A stretch of 15,884 bases of DNA from an uncultured Planctomycetales bacterium (lineage in GTDB: Bacteria > Planctomycetota > Planctomycetia > Pirellulales > S012-138): assembly GCA_937982665.1 (NCBI GenBank), contig CALJLD010000145.1:1-15884 (forward strand), read 5' to 3'. Numbering within the stretch: the stretch's first letter is position 1; each line of letters opens with the position of its first letter. Positions 1-6,551 of this stretch are shown piece after piece. The notes under the pieces are model-generated. The model was not told where the DNA came from and did not search any database. It worked only from the letters and a program-made list of their open reading frames with translations. The translations under genes were made by a program, and so were the position numbers.

Positions 1-2
1 AA

Positions 3-50
3 TACATCAAGGGTGAGTTAGAAGATCATCGAAAGAACGCGCGCCACTAA
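3..50 (+). CDS. Possible C-terminal end of a plus-strand gene, transposase-like
   Basis: Frame 3 is open from the window edge to a TAA at 48-50 and encodes the 15 residues YIKGELEDHRKNARH. The pattern Y-I-x4-E-x-H-R-K has the spacing I recall from the C-terminal helix of REP-associated tyrosine (IS200-like, Y1) transposases, typically written YIxNQxEHHRK. With only 15 residues this is a weak resemblance, and the other two plus frames stop even sooner. If real, the gene enters from the left and converges on the polymerase gene. No further transposase sequence and no insertion-sequence end can be seen inside the window. Confidence 0.3.
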   Translation, partial: YIKGELEDHRKNARH

Positions 51-226
51 GGTCTGCGGGTTGTTGGAACAGACTTGAATGCACAAGCGCCCCATTCAGA
101 TGCCAATTTTGTTCACTCCGCGATTCACCGCGCGGATGGCAGTGATGATTCACACCTGACAAATGCCGGGATTTGATTGGATGTCATTGCGCAGTGAGAA
201 TGGCTGCTGAATTATCCAGCCCACTC
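51..226. other. Intergenic spacer with no clear gene
   Basis: This 176-base stretch lies between the possible plus-strand gene end and the stop of the polymerase gene. It holds only short weak inverted repeats (GTCTG at 52-56 with CAGAC at 70-74; CCGCG at 118-122 with CGCGG at 131-135), neither followed by a T-run. I see no convincing terminator or RNA gene. Confidence 0.4.
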
Positions 227-3200
227 TTAATGCGCTTCGGCCCAGCTCGCGCCCACGCCAATGTCAACCTTCAGCGGAACGTCCAATTCGTAGGGATGTT
301 CCATACACTCGCGGATGACTTGCGTGACGTCATCAACTTCATTGTCCGGCGCTTCAAACAGCAACTCGTCATGAATTTGCAGAGTGATGTTGGCTTCAAA
401 CTTAGCCGATTTGAAGCGGCGGCTGATGTCCAGCATCGCCAGCTTGCAGATATCAGCGGCTGAACCTTGGATGGGCGTATTGGCCGCAATCCGTTCGCCG
501 TAAGCCTTGTCCGAGAAATTGTTGCTCGACAATTCCGGGATGTAGCGTTTGCGGCCCAGGATCGTGCTGACATAGCCGGACTCATGCGCGGCGGCCACAG
601 TTTCGTCCAGCCACGTGCGGACCCCGGCGTAGAGTTCAAAGTAACGGTCAATCATCTTCTTGGCTTCATTCCGCGTCAGCCCTAGCTGCTGACCCAAAGC
701 GGTTGCCCCCTGCCCATAGATGGTGGCGAAGTTGACGGTCTTGCCGACGTTGCGTTGCTCAGGCGAGACGAGCGCTTCGGCAACATCGAAGAGTTCCGCC
801 GCAGTGACGCGATGCAGATCGATCTCGTCACGGAATGCGGCCACCAGCCGCGGGTCTTTGGAAAAGTGCGCCAACACGCGAAGTTCGATCTGGCTCCAAT
901 CGGCGGAGATCAGTTGCCAGCCTTCCTTGGGCAGGAACGCCTGACGAATGCGTTTGCCGTCTTCGGACCGAATGGGCGTGCGTTGCAGGTCAGGGTCGGT
1001 CGTGATCAGGCGGCCGGAAACGCCTGTCGTCTGTTGAAATGTGCAATGCACTCGCCCATCTTCTGGCGAAACGGCTTCGCGCAAGACCGATGTATACGTG
1101 TTGATCAGTTTGGCCAAAGCTCTTTGTCTGAGGATGAGTTTGGCGATGCTGTGTTTCTGCGCCAGTCGCTCCAGCACTTCCGCGGCGGTGGAATAGCCGG
1201 TCTTGGTTTTCTTGATCACCGGCAGGCCGAGGTCTTCAAACAGCACCTTGGCGAGTTGCTTTGTTGAGCCGATGTTGAATCGTGAGCCGGCCAACTGATA
1301 GATCGATTCCTCGACTTCAGCTTTGCGATCTTCAAACTCCTCGCCCATCTTTTGAAGTTCGTCTTTATCGACACGAATGCCGCAGAGTTGCATCTCGGCG
1401 AGCACGTATGCCATTGGCATGGAGAGGTCATCCAGCAGCTTGGCTTGCCCCTCTTCGTCCAGGCGGTCTTTGACCTTCGGCCAGGCTTGGGCTGTGGCGA
1501 TCGCCAATTGGCAAGTCCACGAAGCCACATCGTCCAGTTTGAGTTCGACAAGCTTCTTTTCGCCTTTGCCGCTGCCGGTCAACCGCTTGAGCGGTTCCAC
1601 CGTGCGATGCAGATACTCTTTGACGATCTGGTCAATTCGATGCGGCAACAACTTGGCGGGATCAACCAGGAACGACGCCAGTTGCAGATCACCTGTCACG
1701 CCTTGCAGCTTGATGCCATGTCGCGCGAACAGGCAGAGTGTGTCTCGCAAGCCGTGGACGACTTTTTGTTTTGTTTCGTCTTCCAGGTAAGTTCGGAGCG
1801 CCGCAAGTCCGTCGTCTCCCAATGATCCATCCGCCTGGCCCAGCGGCAAATACGCGGCTTCGTTTTCGCTGGCCACGGCCACGCCGACCAGCTTGCCGGT
1901 GAAGTGGTACGGCTCTTCAAAGAGCGGAGTCACCGCCAGCGTTGTTTTCTTGTTGGCCGCGAGAAACTTGTTGAACGCGTCGACGTTTGTCGCGGTGAGG
2001 GTTTCGGCCTCGGTCTTTTCTGCTTCCGGTTGCTGGTCATCGGACAACAGCGAATAGAATTCAAATTCGCGATAGACCTCGTTGATCTTTTGCGTATTCG
2101 GTGGACTCAAGCCGAGGTCATCCAAACCCAACTCAAGCGGAACATTGGTTTCAATCGTGGCGAGCCGCCGCGACATGTACGCCTGATCGCGGAATTCGAT
2201 CAGGTTCGACTTCTGTTTGCCTTTGAGCTCGTCAATGTTGTCATAGATCCCGTCCAAGCTACCGAAGCGCTCCAGCAAAGTTGCGGAGGTTTTTTGGCCA
2301 ATGCCTGGCACGCCAGGGATGTTGTCCGCCGTGTCGCCCAGCAAAGCCAGGTGATCAATGAACTTCTCCGGCGTTACGTTCCAGCGCTTCTCCACAAGCT
2401 CAGGGTCATAGACAACGTCGCGAAGGGTATCAACCATGCGGACATCGGGACCGATGAGTTGCACAAAGTCCTTGTCGCCGGAGACGATCCGCACTTCGTG
2501 GCCTGCCGCAAGCGCCTGTTGCGTCAACGTGCCAATGACATCATCCGCTTCGTAGCCTTCCACGCGCAGGATTGGGAAGTCGTGCTGCTTGACGAGATGT
2601 TCGATGGGCTCCAACTGCTCTCTCAATTCCGGCGGCATGCTGGGCCGATGCGCTTTGTACTCCGGATATTCTTCATCGCGAAACGTCTTGCCGGGAGCAT
2701 CGAACACCATCGCGCCAAATTCCGGCAACTTACCGCTGAGGATCTTGCCGAACATCAACGCAAAGCCATAGATGGCGTTGGTATGCAAGCCGGACGATGT
2801 GGTCAGGTTGCCGGGAATGGCGAAATACGCGCGATAGATCAGCGAACTGCCGTCAATCAAAATCACGCGAGACTTTGTCCGCTTGCGCGCGGCCGGCTTG
2901 GTTGCCGCCTTGCGATCAAGCGTGACCGTCACCGGCGCATGGTCCGATGGCGCTTCTCCCTTACGTTTCTTGCGAGCTTCTCGATCAATGGTGGCGCCTG
3001 TCACCCAAGCGGCGACAGGCTTCGTCGCCAGAATGTGGTCAATCCGCATCCCTTGGTTCAAGCGAAATCGCGAACCGCGATAGTCCCAGAATGTGAACTG
3101 TCCCGGCTCAATGTGCGGCAGAACAACGTCTTCCAAACCGAAGGCCAACAATTCTTTCCACTGCTCGTGCTCCAACGGATGATACGTGGGCACGTTTTTG

Positions 3201-3682
3201 AATTCGCCAATGTCCCACACGTCGGTGGTCAGCGGCGCGATGTTCATATCGCCAACAATGACCAGCTTGTCACTGGGGACGTAATTCTCCTTAACCCATT
3301 TGTTGAGCGCCGCGTAGAACCGCAACTTGTATTGGAACTTGGGCGAGTCCTCGGACTGGCCTTGCGGACAGTAAAGATTGACGAGCTTTACGTCGTCGAT
3401 CTCACACGCGATCAGACGCGCTTGCTCTTCATCGCCATCGGGCAGACCGGTTGTGACATTCTTGATTGGCTGTTTTGATGCGATCAACACGCCATTCCAC
3501 TGCCGTTGCCCATGGATCGCTACGTGGTAGCCGCGCTCCTCAAACAACTCGCTGGGGACCGCTTCTTCTTCCAGCTTGAGTTCCTGCATGCAGACAACAT
3601 CCGGCTGCGTTTCATCCAGGTAATCAAAGACGAACTTCTCCCTTGCCTTCAGGGAGTTCACGTTCCAAGTCATCAGTTGCAT
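227..3682 (-). CDS. polA: Fused exonuclease III (AP endonuclease) - DNA polymerase I
   Basis: One 1151-residue frame carries two repair enzymes. Residues 1-255 are a whole exonuclease III-type AP endonuclease: N7 in WNVN, E34 in MQELK, Y104, D145/N147 in GDMN, D215 in RIDHIL and D247/H248 in SDHAP are all present. After an Ala/Lys/Arg linker (about 256-272) comes Pol I: a 5' flap nuclease (about 273-549, with ADDV, GDKDF and LLGDTADNIPGVPGIG), a proofreading fold (about 559-754) lacking its acidic residues, and a polymerase domain (about 755-1151) with motif A D928/E933, motif B R977/K981/F985/Y989 and motif C H1104-D1105-E1106. The ATG at 3682 is chosen because it aligns without gaps to the first residue of E. 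coli ExoIII; an in-frame GTG at 3745 would add 21 unconserved residues. No clear Shine-Dalgarno site precedes it. Predicted role: cytoplasmic base-excision repair and nick translation. The fusion is unusual; family assignments are firm. Confidence 0.93.
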   Translation of the reverse strand: MQLMTWNVNSLKAREKFVFDYLDETQPDVVCMQELKLEEEAVPSELFEERGYHVAIHGQRQWNGVLIASKQPIKNVTTGLPDGDEEQARLIACEIDDVKLVNLYCPQGQSEDSPKFQYKLRFYAALNKWVKENYVPSDKLVIVGDMNIAPLTTDVWDIGEFKNVPTYHPLEHEQWKELLAFGLEDVVLPHIEPGQFTFWDYRGSRFRLNQGMRIDHILATKPVAAWVTGATIDREARKKRKGEAPSDHAPVTVTLDRKAATKPAARKRTKSRVILIDGSSLIYRAYFAIPGNLTTSSGLHTNAIYGFALMFGKILSGKLPEFGAMVFDAPGKTFRDEEYPEYKAHRPSMPPELREQLEPIEHLVKQHDFPILRVEGYEADDVIGTLTQQALAAGHEVRIVSGDKDFVQLIGPDVRMVDTLRDVVYDPELVEKRWNVTPEKFIDHLALLGDTADNIPGVPGIGQKTSATLLERFGSLDGIYDNIDELKGKQKSNLIEFRDQAYMSRRLATIETNVPLELGLDDLGLSPPNTQKINEVYREFEFYSLLSDDQQPEAEKTEAETLTATNVDAFNKFLAANKKTTLAVTPLFEEPYHFTGKLVGVAVASENEAAYLPLGQADGSLGDDGLAALRTYLEDETKQKVVHGLRDTLCLFARHGIKLQGVTGDLQLASFLVDPAKLLPHRIDQIVKEYLHRTVEPLKRLTGSGKGEKKLVELKLDDVASWTCQLAIATAQAWPKVKDRLDEEGQAKLLDDLSMPMAYVLAEMQLCGIRVDKDELQKMGEEFEDRKAEVEESIYQLAGSRFNIGSTKQLAKVLFEDLGLPVIKKTKTGYSTAAEVLERLAQKHSIAKLILRQRALAKLINTYTSVLREAVSPEDGRVHCTFQQTTGVSGRLITTDPDLQRTPIRSEDGKRIRQAFLPKEGWQLISADWSQIELRVLAHFSKDPRLVAAFRDEIDLHRVTAAELFDVAEALVSPEQRNVGKTVNFATIYGQGATALGQQLGLTRNEAKKMIDRYFELYAGVRTWLDETVAAAHESGYVSTILGRKRYIPELSSNNFSDKAYGERIAANTPIQGSAADICKLAMLDISRRFKSAKFEANITLQIHDELLFEAPDNEVDDVTQVIRECMEHPYELDVPLKVDIGVGASWAEAH

Positions 3683-3776
3683 GGTGGCAATTCGGTCAGG
3701 CGTCTGGCTTTGCGGGCGAGCGATTTGCGTCGAGCGCCGCGGCACTAGCCATGGCGAAGAAGTTGCGGGAGAATTG

Positions 3777-3797
3777 TGCTGGCTCGATTAGCCAGCA
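3777..3797. repeat. Perfect inverted repeat in the divergent intergenic region
   Basis: The arms TGCTGGCT (3777-3784) and AGCCAGCA (3790-3797) are perfect complements around the 5-base loop CGATT. The element sits between the divergently transcribed polymerase fusion and the DinB-like gene, about 95 bases before the former start and 84 before the latter. A separate 10-base palindrome, TGCGGCCGCA, lies at 3811-3820. It could be an operator for either gene or a hairpin in a 5' leader; no T-run follows it on either strand, so a terminator is less likely. Confidence 0.5.
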
Positions 3798-3880
3798 GGA
3801 TAACTCATCTTGCGGCCGCAGCCAGCACCTGCGGCGATTGTTGTTGGGACTTGCCCGAGTGAGGCTGCCCATTTCCCGTT

Positions 3881-4429
3881 ATGGAAGTTGCCATGGACTT
3901 CGATCTCGAATCAAGTGTCGCCATTCTCAAACGCACGCCGCGCGTCGTCAGCATGCTGCTTACGGGACTTGGTGAAGAATGGACCAAAGCCAACTATGGG
4001 CCAAACACCTGGTCACCGTGCGAGATAGTAGGGCACTTGATTTGGGGCGACCGCACCGATTGGATTCCGCGTGCCCGTCACATTTTGCAATATGGTCGAG
4101 AGCAGCCATTTGAACCGTTCGACCGCGCCGGGCACGACGCACTGTGCCAGGAATACGACCTGGCGGAACTGCTTGACATCTTCGCCACCGAGCGTGACGA
4201 GAGCCTTCGCGTGCTCAAGAGTTTGCAGCTCACACCGGAACAATTTGCCATGGAAGGTGAGCATCCGGCGCTGGGCGTGGCCACACTTTCCCAGCTCTTG
4301 GCCACATGGACCGTGCACGATCTGAACCACATCGCCCAAATCTGCAAGGCGATGGCGTTTCAATACAAGCCCGCTGTGGGACCTTGGGAAGAGTATCTTT
4401 CGATTCTGGCGCCACCTAATCCGCGCTAG
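3881..4429 (+). CDS. DinB-superfamily protein (four-helix bundle, His-triad)
   Basis: This 182-residue protein fits the DinB/YfiT-like four-helix-bundle superfamily, whose members usually bind a divalent metal through three histidines and often act as thiol-dependent transferases or hydrolases. The expected ligands are visible: H52 in IVGHLIW and H146/H150 in the WTVHDLNHIAQ helix. There is no signal peptide or membrane segment, so it should be cytoplasmic. The ATG at 3881 has no good ribosome site, whereas the in-frame ATG at 3893 is preceded at 5 bases by GGAAG (3883-3887) and may be the true start, giving 178 residues. It is the only complete plus-strand gene in the window, divergent from the polymerase fusion and closed by the hairpin at 4437-4471. 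The substrate cannot be told from the sequence. Confidence 0.82.
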   Translation: MEVAMDFDLESSVAILKRTPRVVSMLLTGLGEEWTKANYGPNTWSPCEIVGHLIWGDRTDWIPRARHILQYGREQPFEPFDRAGHDALCQEYDLAELLDIFATERDESLRVLKSLQLTPEQFAMEGEHPALGVATLSQLLATWTVHDLNHIAQICKAMAFQYKPAVGPWEEYLSILAPPNPR

Positions 4430-4436
4430 CGCGCAA

Positions 4437-4471
4437 AAAGCAAGCCCAAGCGAAATGCTTGAGCTTGCTTT
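4437..4471. terminator. Bidirectional hairpin terminator between convergent genes
   Basis: Arms of 15 bases (4437-4451 and 4457-4471) pair with a single mismatch around the loop GAAAT. It lies 7 bases after the DinB-like stop and 36 bases beyond the end of the convergent secreted-protein gene. Read on the minus strand the stem runs directly into a T-run (A at 4435-4439 on the plus strand), the classical intrinsic form. On the plus strand the arm itself ends in TTT but no long T-run follows, so termination of the minus-strand gene should be stronger. Confidence 0.8.
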
Positions 4472-4507
4472 GATCGATCTTGATTGCGTCGTTTCTAACG
4501 AAACGTC

Positions 4508-4861
4508 CTACCAGCCAAAGCCGGCGAAGTCCGTGTTGGGATAGCCTGCGCCGAACCAGCTTGGACGGAAGCCGTAGTAGCGCGGTCCGTAATACGGTTT
4601 ACCTGGCCATGGATAGTAAGTGGTTGTTGCCGTGCCGAAGTAGCGGTCGGGCGTGCCGTAGTATGGATCGTGCAGATAATAGTCCCAAGGCGAAGCCGGC
4701 GGCACTGGTGCCGGGGCATCTTGAATGAGCGGCGCACCTTGCGGGATATCCAACGGTGACGGCGGGACGGCGTCGTCAATTGGGTCTTGAGCGAACGCTG
4801 CCGCGGGGACAATCACGGCAAACAACACCAGGGCGAAGAGGACGCGTACGAAACTCAACAT
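4508..4861 (-). CDS. Small secreted Tyr/Pro/Gly-rich protein
   Basis: From the ATG at 4861 this encodes 117 residues. Residues 1-24 form a textbook signal peptide with a hydrophobic core (FALVLFAVIVPAAAFA) and an A-F-A cleavage site before QD. The mature part begins Pro/Ala-rich and ends in a region with twelve tyrosines, often as YY pairs next to Pro or Gly, and four tryptophans. There is no Cys, so it is not a lipoprotein. I do not recognise a domain; low-complexity aromatic proteins of this kind are exported to the periplasm or cell surface. The open frame continues upstream to 5068, but the signal peptide and a GGAG 9 bases before the ATG at 4861 favour this start. The gene ends just before the hairpin at 4437-4471. 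Confidence 0.7.
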   Translation of the reverse strand: MLSFVRVLFALVLFAVIVPAAAFAQDPIDDAVPPSPLDIPQGAPLIQDAPAPVPPASPWDYYLHDPYYGTPDRYFGTATTTYYPWPGKPYYGPRYYGFRPSWFGAGYPNTDFAGFGW

Positions 4862-5101
4862 TTGCAAGGGCTCCGGGAAAGGGCTGCGGATCGGGAGCAG
4901 TGTGTTCTGGAATGCGTGGGAAGTGCCGCGCGCAGGCACGCAAAGACACTGAGAACATTCATCGGATGCAATGGCGCAAAGTATTCGCGTTAGCGAAGAG
5001 AAAGGCGACCCTGCGGATTGTGCCGGTTGTACAGCACGCCCAAACGCCGTTTGAACCCGCCTATACACTCTTTGAAGAGCCTTCGCAAAGCACAGCTCAA
5101 C
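4862..5101. other. Spacer upstream of the secreted-protein gene
   Basis: This 240-base stretch lies between the dipeptidase stop and the ATG at 4861. It contains two small inverted repeats, TTCGC-GTTA-GCGAA at 4984-4997 and CAAAC-GCC-GTTTG at 5041-5053, and probably the promoter of the secreted-protein gene, but no hexamer pair is convincing. The open frame running through the left part is the N-terminal extension of the secreted protein and does not look coding. Confidence 0.4.
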
Positions 5102-5848
5102 TTAGATCGCCTCGATCCGATCTGCCGTGCAACGCAGCTTCGTCCCAGCGGCAATATCAAATGGCTGTTGGCCTTGGTGGAAGATCCGTGCCGGCGTGCC
5201 GATAAGTTCGCCGGTGCATTCGCCGTCTGCAATCCGCATATCAAGCAGCCCAGCCTCCCATAACCCGATGACCGGCGTGCGGTTCATCTCATGGAACTCG
5301 GCCAGGCGTTGATCTCGAGTCTCGCCGAAGTGCGGCTCCATCCCATCGCCCGTTTCCACGTAAGTTTGGCCGTTGTAGTAGTGCGCGTTGACTTGAAACG
5401 GCACGAGGTTCAACGCTGCGAAGCTTGGCGGCATCACAATCGGCATGTCGTTGGTTGTCTGCATCGTCGGGCATGCCACATTCGTGCCGGCGCTCACGCC
5501 CAAGTAGGGCATGCCTTCCGCCACGCGCCGGCGAATGACTTCCAGCAACTTGTGCCGGTTAAGATCATTCAGCAGCCGGAAAGTATTGCCTCCGCCGACG
5601 TAGATCCCCTCCGCCGCTTCAACCGCTTGAACCGGATCCGCATGGCGGTGGATGCCGTCAAGCTCGTAGCCTGCGTTGAGCCCTTTCTCATTCATTATGT
5701 TGACATAGCCGTCATGATCGGCCAGGGCGTAGGGCACGAACAGGATCTTTTCGATTGGCCCGAAATGGGCCTTCATGGCATCTGCAATTCGCCGCACGCG
5801 ATCGTCCGTGCGGAATCCGCCACTCCCTAAGAGAACTTTCATTGTCAT
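5102..5848 (-). CDS. pepE: Peptidase E, alpha-aspartyl dipeptidase (family S51)
   Basis: A 248-residue cytoplasmic serine peptidase of family S51, which in E. coli and Salmonella cleaves Asp-X dipeptides. The family landmarks are intact: YVGGGNTFRLL at 83-93, the nucleophile S119 in GVSAGTNVA, D134 in the conserved TTNDMPIV, and H156 in QVNAHY, matching the Ser-Asp-His triad described for Salmonella PepE. The length is close to the usual size of about 230 residues. Two ATGs stand at the start (5848 and 5842); the first is used here, with only a weak AGG upstream. It is separated by 166 bases from the next gene upstream and so probably has its own promoter. Its likely role is recycling of peptide breakdown products, with no visible functional link to the neighbouring genes. 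Confidence 0.93.
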   Translation of the reverse strand: MTMKVLLGSGGFRTDDRVRRIADAMKAHFGPIEKILFVPYALADHDGYVNIMNEKGLNAGYELDGIHRHADPVQAVEAAEGIYVGGGNTFRLLNDLNRHKLLEVIRRRVAEGMPYLGVSAGTNVACPTMQTTNDMPIVMPPSFAALNLVPFQVNAHYYNGQTYVETGDGMEPHFGETRDQRLAEFHEMNRTPVIGLWEAGLLDMRIADGECTGELIGTPARIFHQGQQPFDIAAGTKLRCTADRIEAI

Positions 5849-6014
5849 GTTGTGCCTGACTTAGCTTGCTTGCCCGGAAGAGATTGCGTCGCTAGAGCCG
5901 GCAAGTGTAACGGCAAATCGCGCGGCATGCACCTCAACGACCGGGCGTTTGCAAATGCGCGCGCAGGCGAATGCGACTGACTGGGATTGAGCTAAGCCAC
6001 AACCGCAAGAAACA
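5849..6014. other. Spacer upstream of pepE
   Basis: This 166-base stretch has no open frame worth calling. On the minus strand TACACT, about 65 bases before the pepE ATG, could serve as a -10 element, but no matching -35 stands at the right distance. No terminator hairpin with a T-run is visible after the 178-residue gene. Confidence 0.3.
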
Positions 6015-6551
6015 CTAAGCCACGGCGTTTACGCCGCCTCGGCCGGTGGTATCCAATTGCTGCACAAAGTCCAGGCGGCGTCGGGCGATATCGAGCGTTT
6101 GCCCCAGCGAGAACTGGGTCGCGCCTTCAGGCGAATCGTACTGGCTTTCCAATCGCGCGATACGGTCTTTGAGAAAGCCGATGACGTCAATGGGCTCATC
6201 AGCGGCCGCGCCGGAGAGTTCCAGTTCCAGCCGAATTGCGGCCAGGTCATTGAACTCCGCGTCGGAGATCACGCCACGTTCGTGCAATTCCCGCGCGAAG
6301 GCCGCAAACTGTTGCGGCTCGATCTCGCGCAATCCGCCCGGCGGGAGCAACTTGCCAATTTCCGCGATTGCGGATTGCGTCGCATTGTCCGATCCGGCAG
6401 CGTTGGCTTCCTGTTGTGATCCCCCAGCGGAACGCAAAACTCCGCCGACCAAGGAGGCAATGCTCAAAGCGCTGTTTATTCCGCTGATGCTCATTTCGGT
6501 TTCATTCGATGGGCGGGCAGGTTTCTTGCGAACGCGAAACTTGGCAAACAT
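6015..6551 (-). CDS. Uncharacterised 178-residue protein coupled to the ATPase gene
   Basis: I do not recognise this family. The protein starts with a basic segment (KFRVRKKPARP), followed by a Gly/Ser/Ala-rich stretch (about 20-60) and then a charged, probably helical part with LLPPGGLREIEPQQFAAFA near 68-86, HERGVISDAEFNDLAAI near 90-106, and a C-terminal helix RIARLESQ. There is no Cys, signal peptide or clear membrane segment. Its ATG at 6551 overlaps the stop of the ATPase gene as TGATG, and a GGAAG (6559-6563) precedes it by 7 bases, so translation is probably coupled. An internal ATG at 6494 would give 159 residues starting MSISGINSALS but has no ribosome site. Position makes it a candidate third partner of the ATPase/phosphoesterase pair. 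Confidence 0.7.
   Translation of the reverse strand: MFAKFRVRKKPARPSNETEMSISGINSALSIASLVGGVLRSAGGSQQEANAAGSDNATQSAIAEIGKLLPPGGLREIEPQQFAAFARELHERGVISDAEFNDLAAIRLELELSGAAADEPIDVIGFLKDRIARLESQYDSPEGATQFSLGQTLDIARRRLDFVQQLDTTGRGGVNAVA

Noticed and set aside
118..135. Hairpin CCGCG/CGCGG as terminator of the polymerase gene
   Set aside because: Only five base pairs and no T-run on either strand.
2840..2930. The fusion as an artefact of a lost stop between xthA and polA
   Set aside because: The frame is continuous, the linker has a typical flexible composition, and no ATG start exists nearby in any frame. It cannot be fully excluded without reads, so the check is listed with the finding.
1904..3478. 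A 524-codon open frame on the plus strand across the polymerase fusion
   Set aside because: It is fully antisense to a gene with intact catalytic motifs, shows no domain, and is explained by the third-position GC bias of the minus-strand gene.
4861..5068. N-terminal extension of the secreted protein from a start at 5068
   Set aside because: It would bury a well-formed signal peptide 69 residues inside the protein, and the extension has no conserved look; the ATG at 4861 has its own ribosome site.
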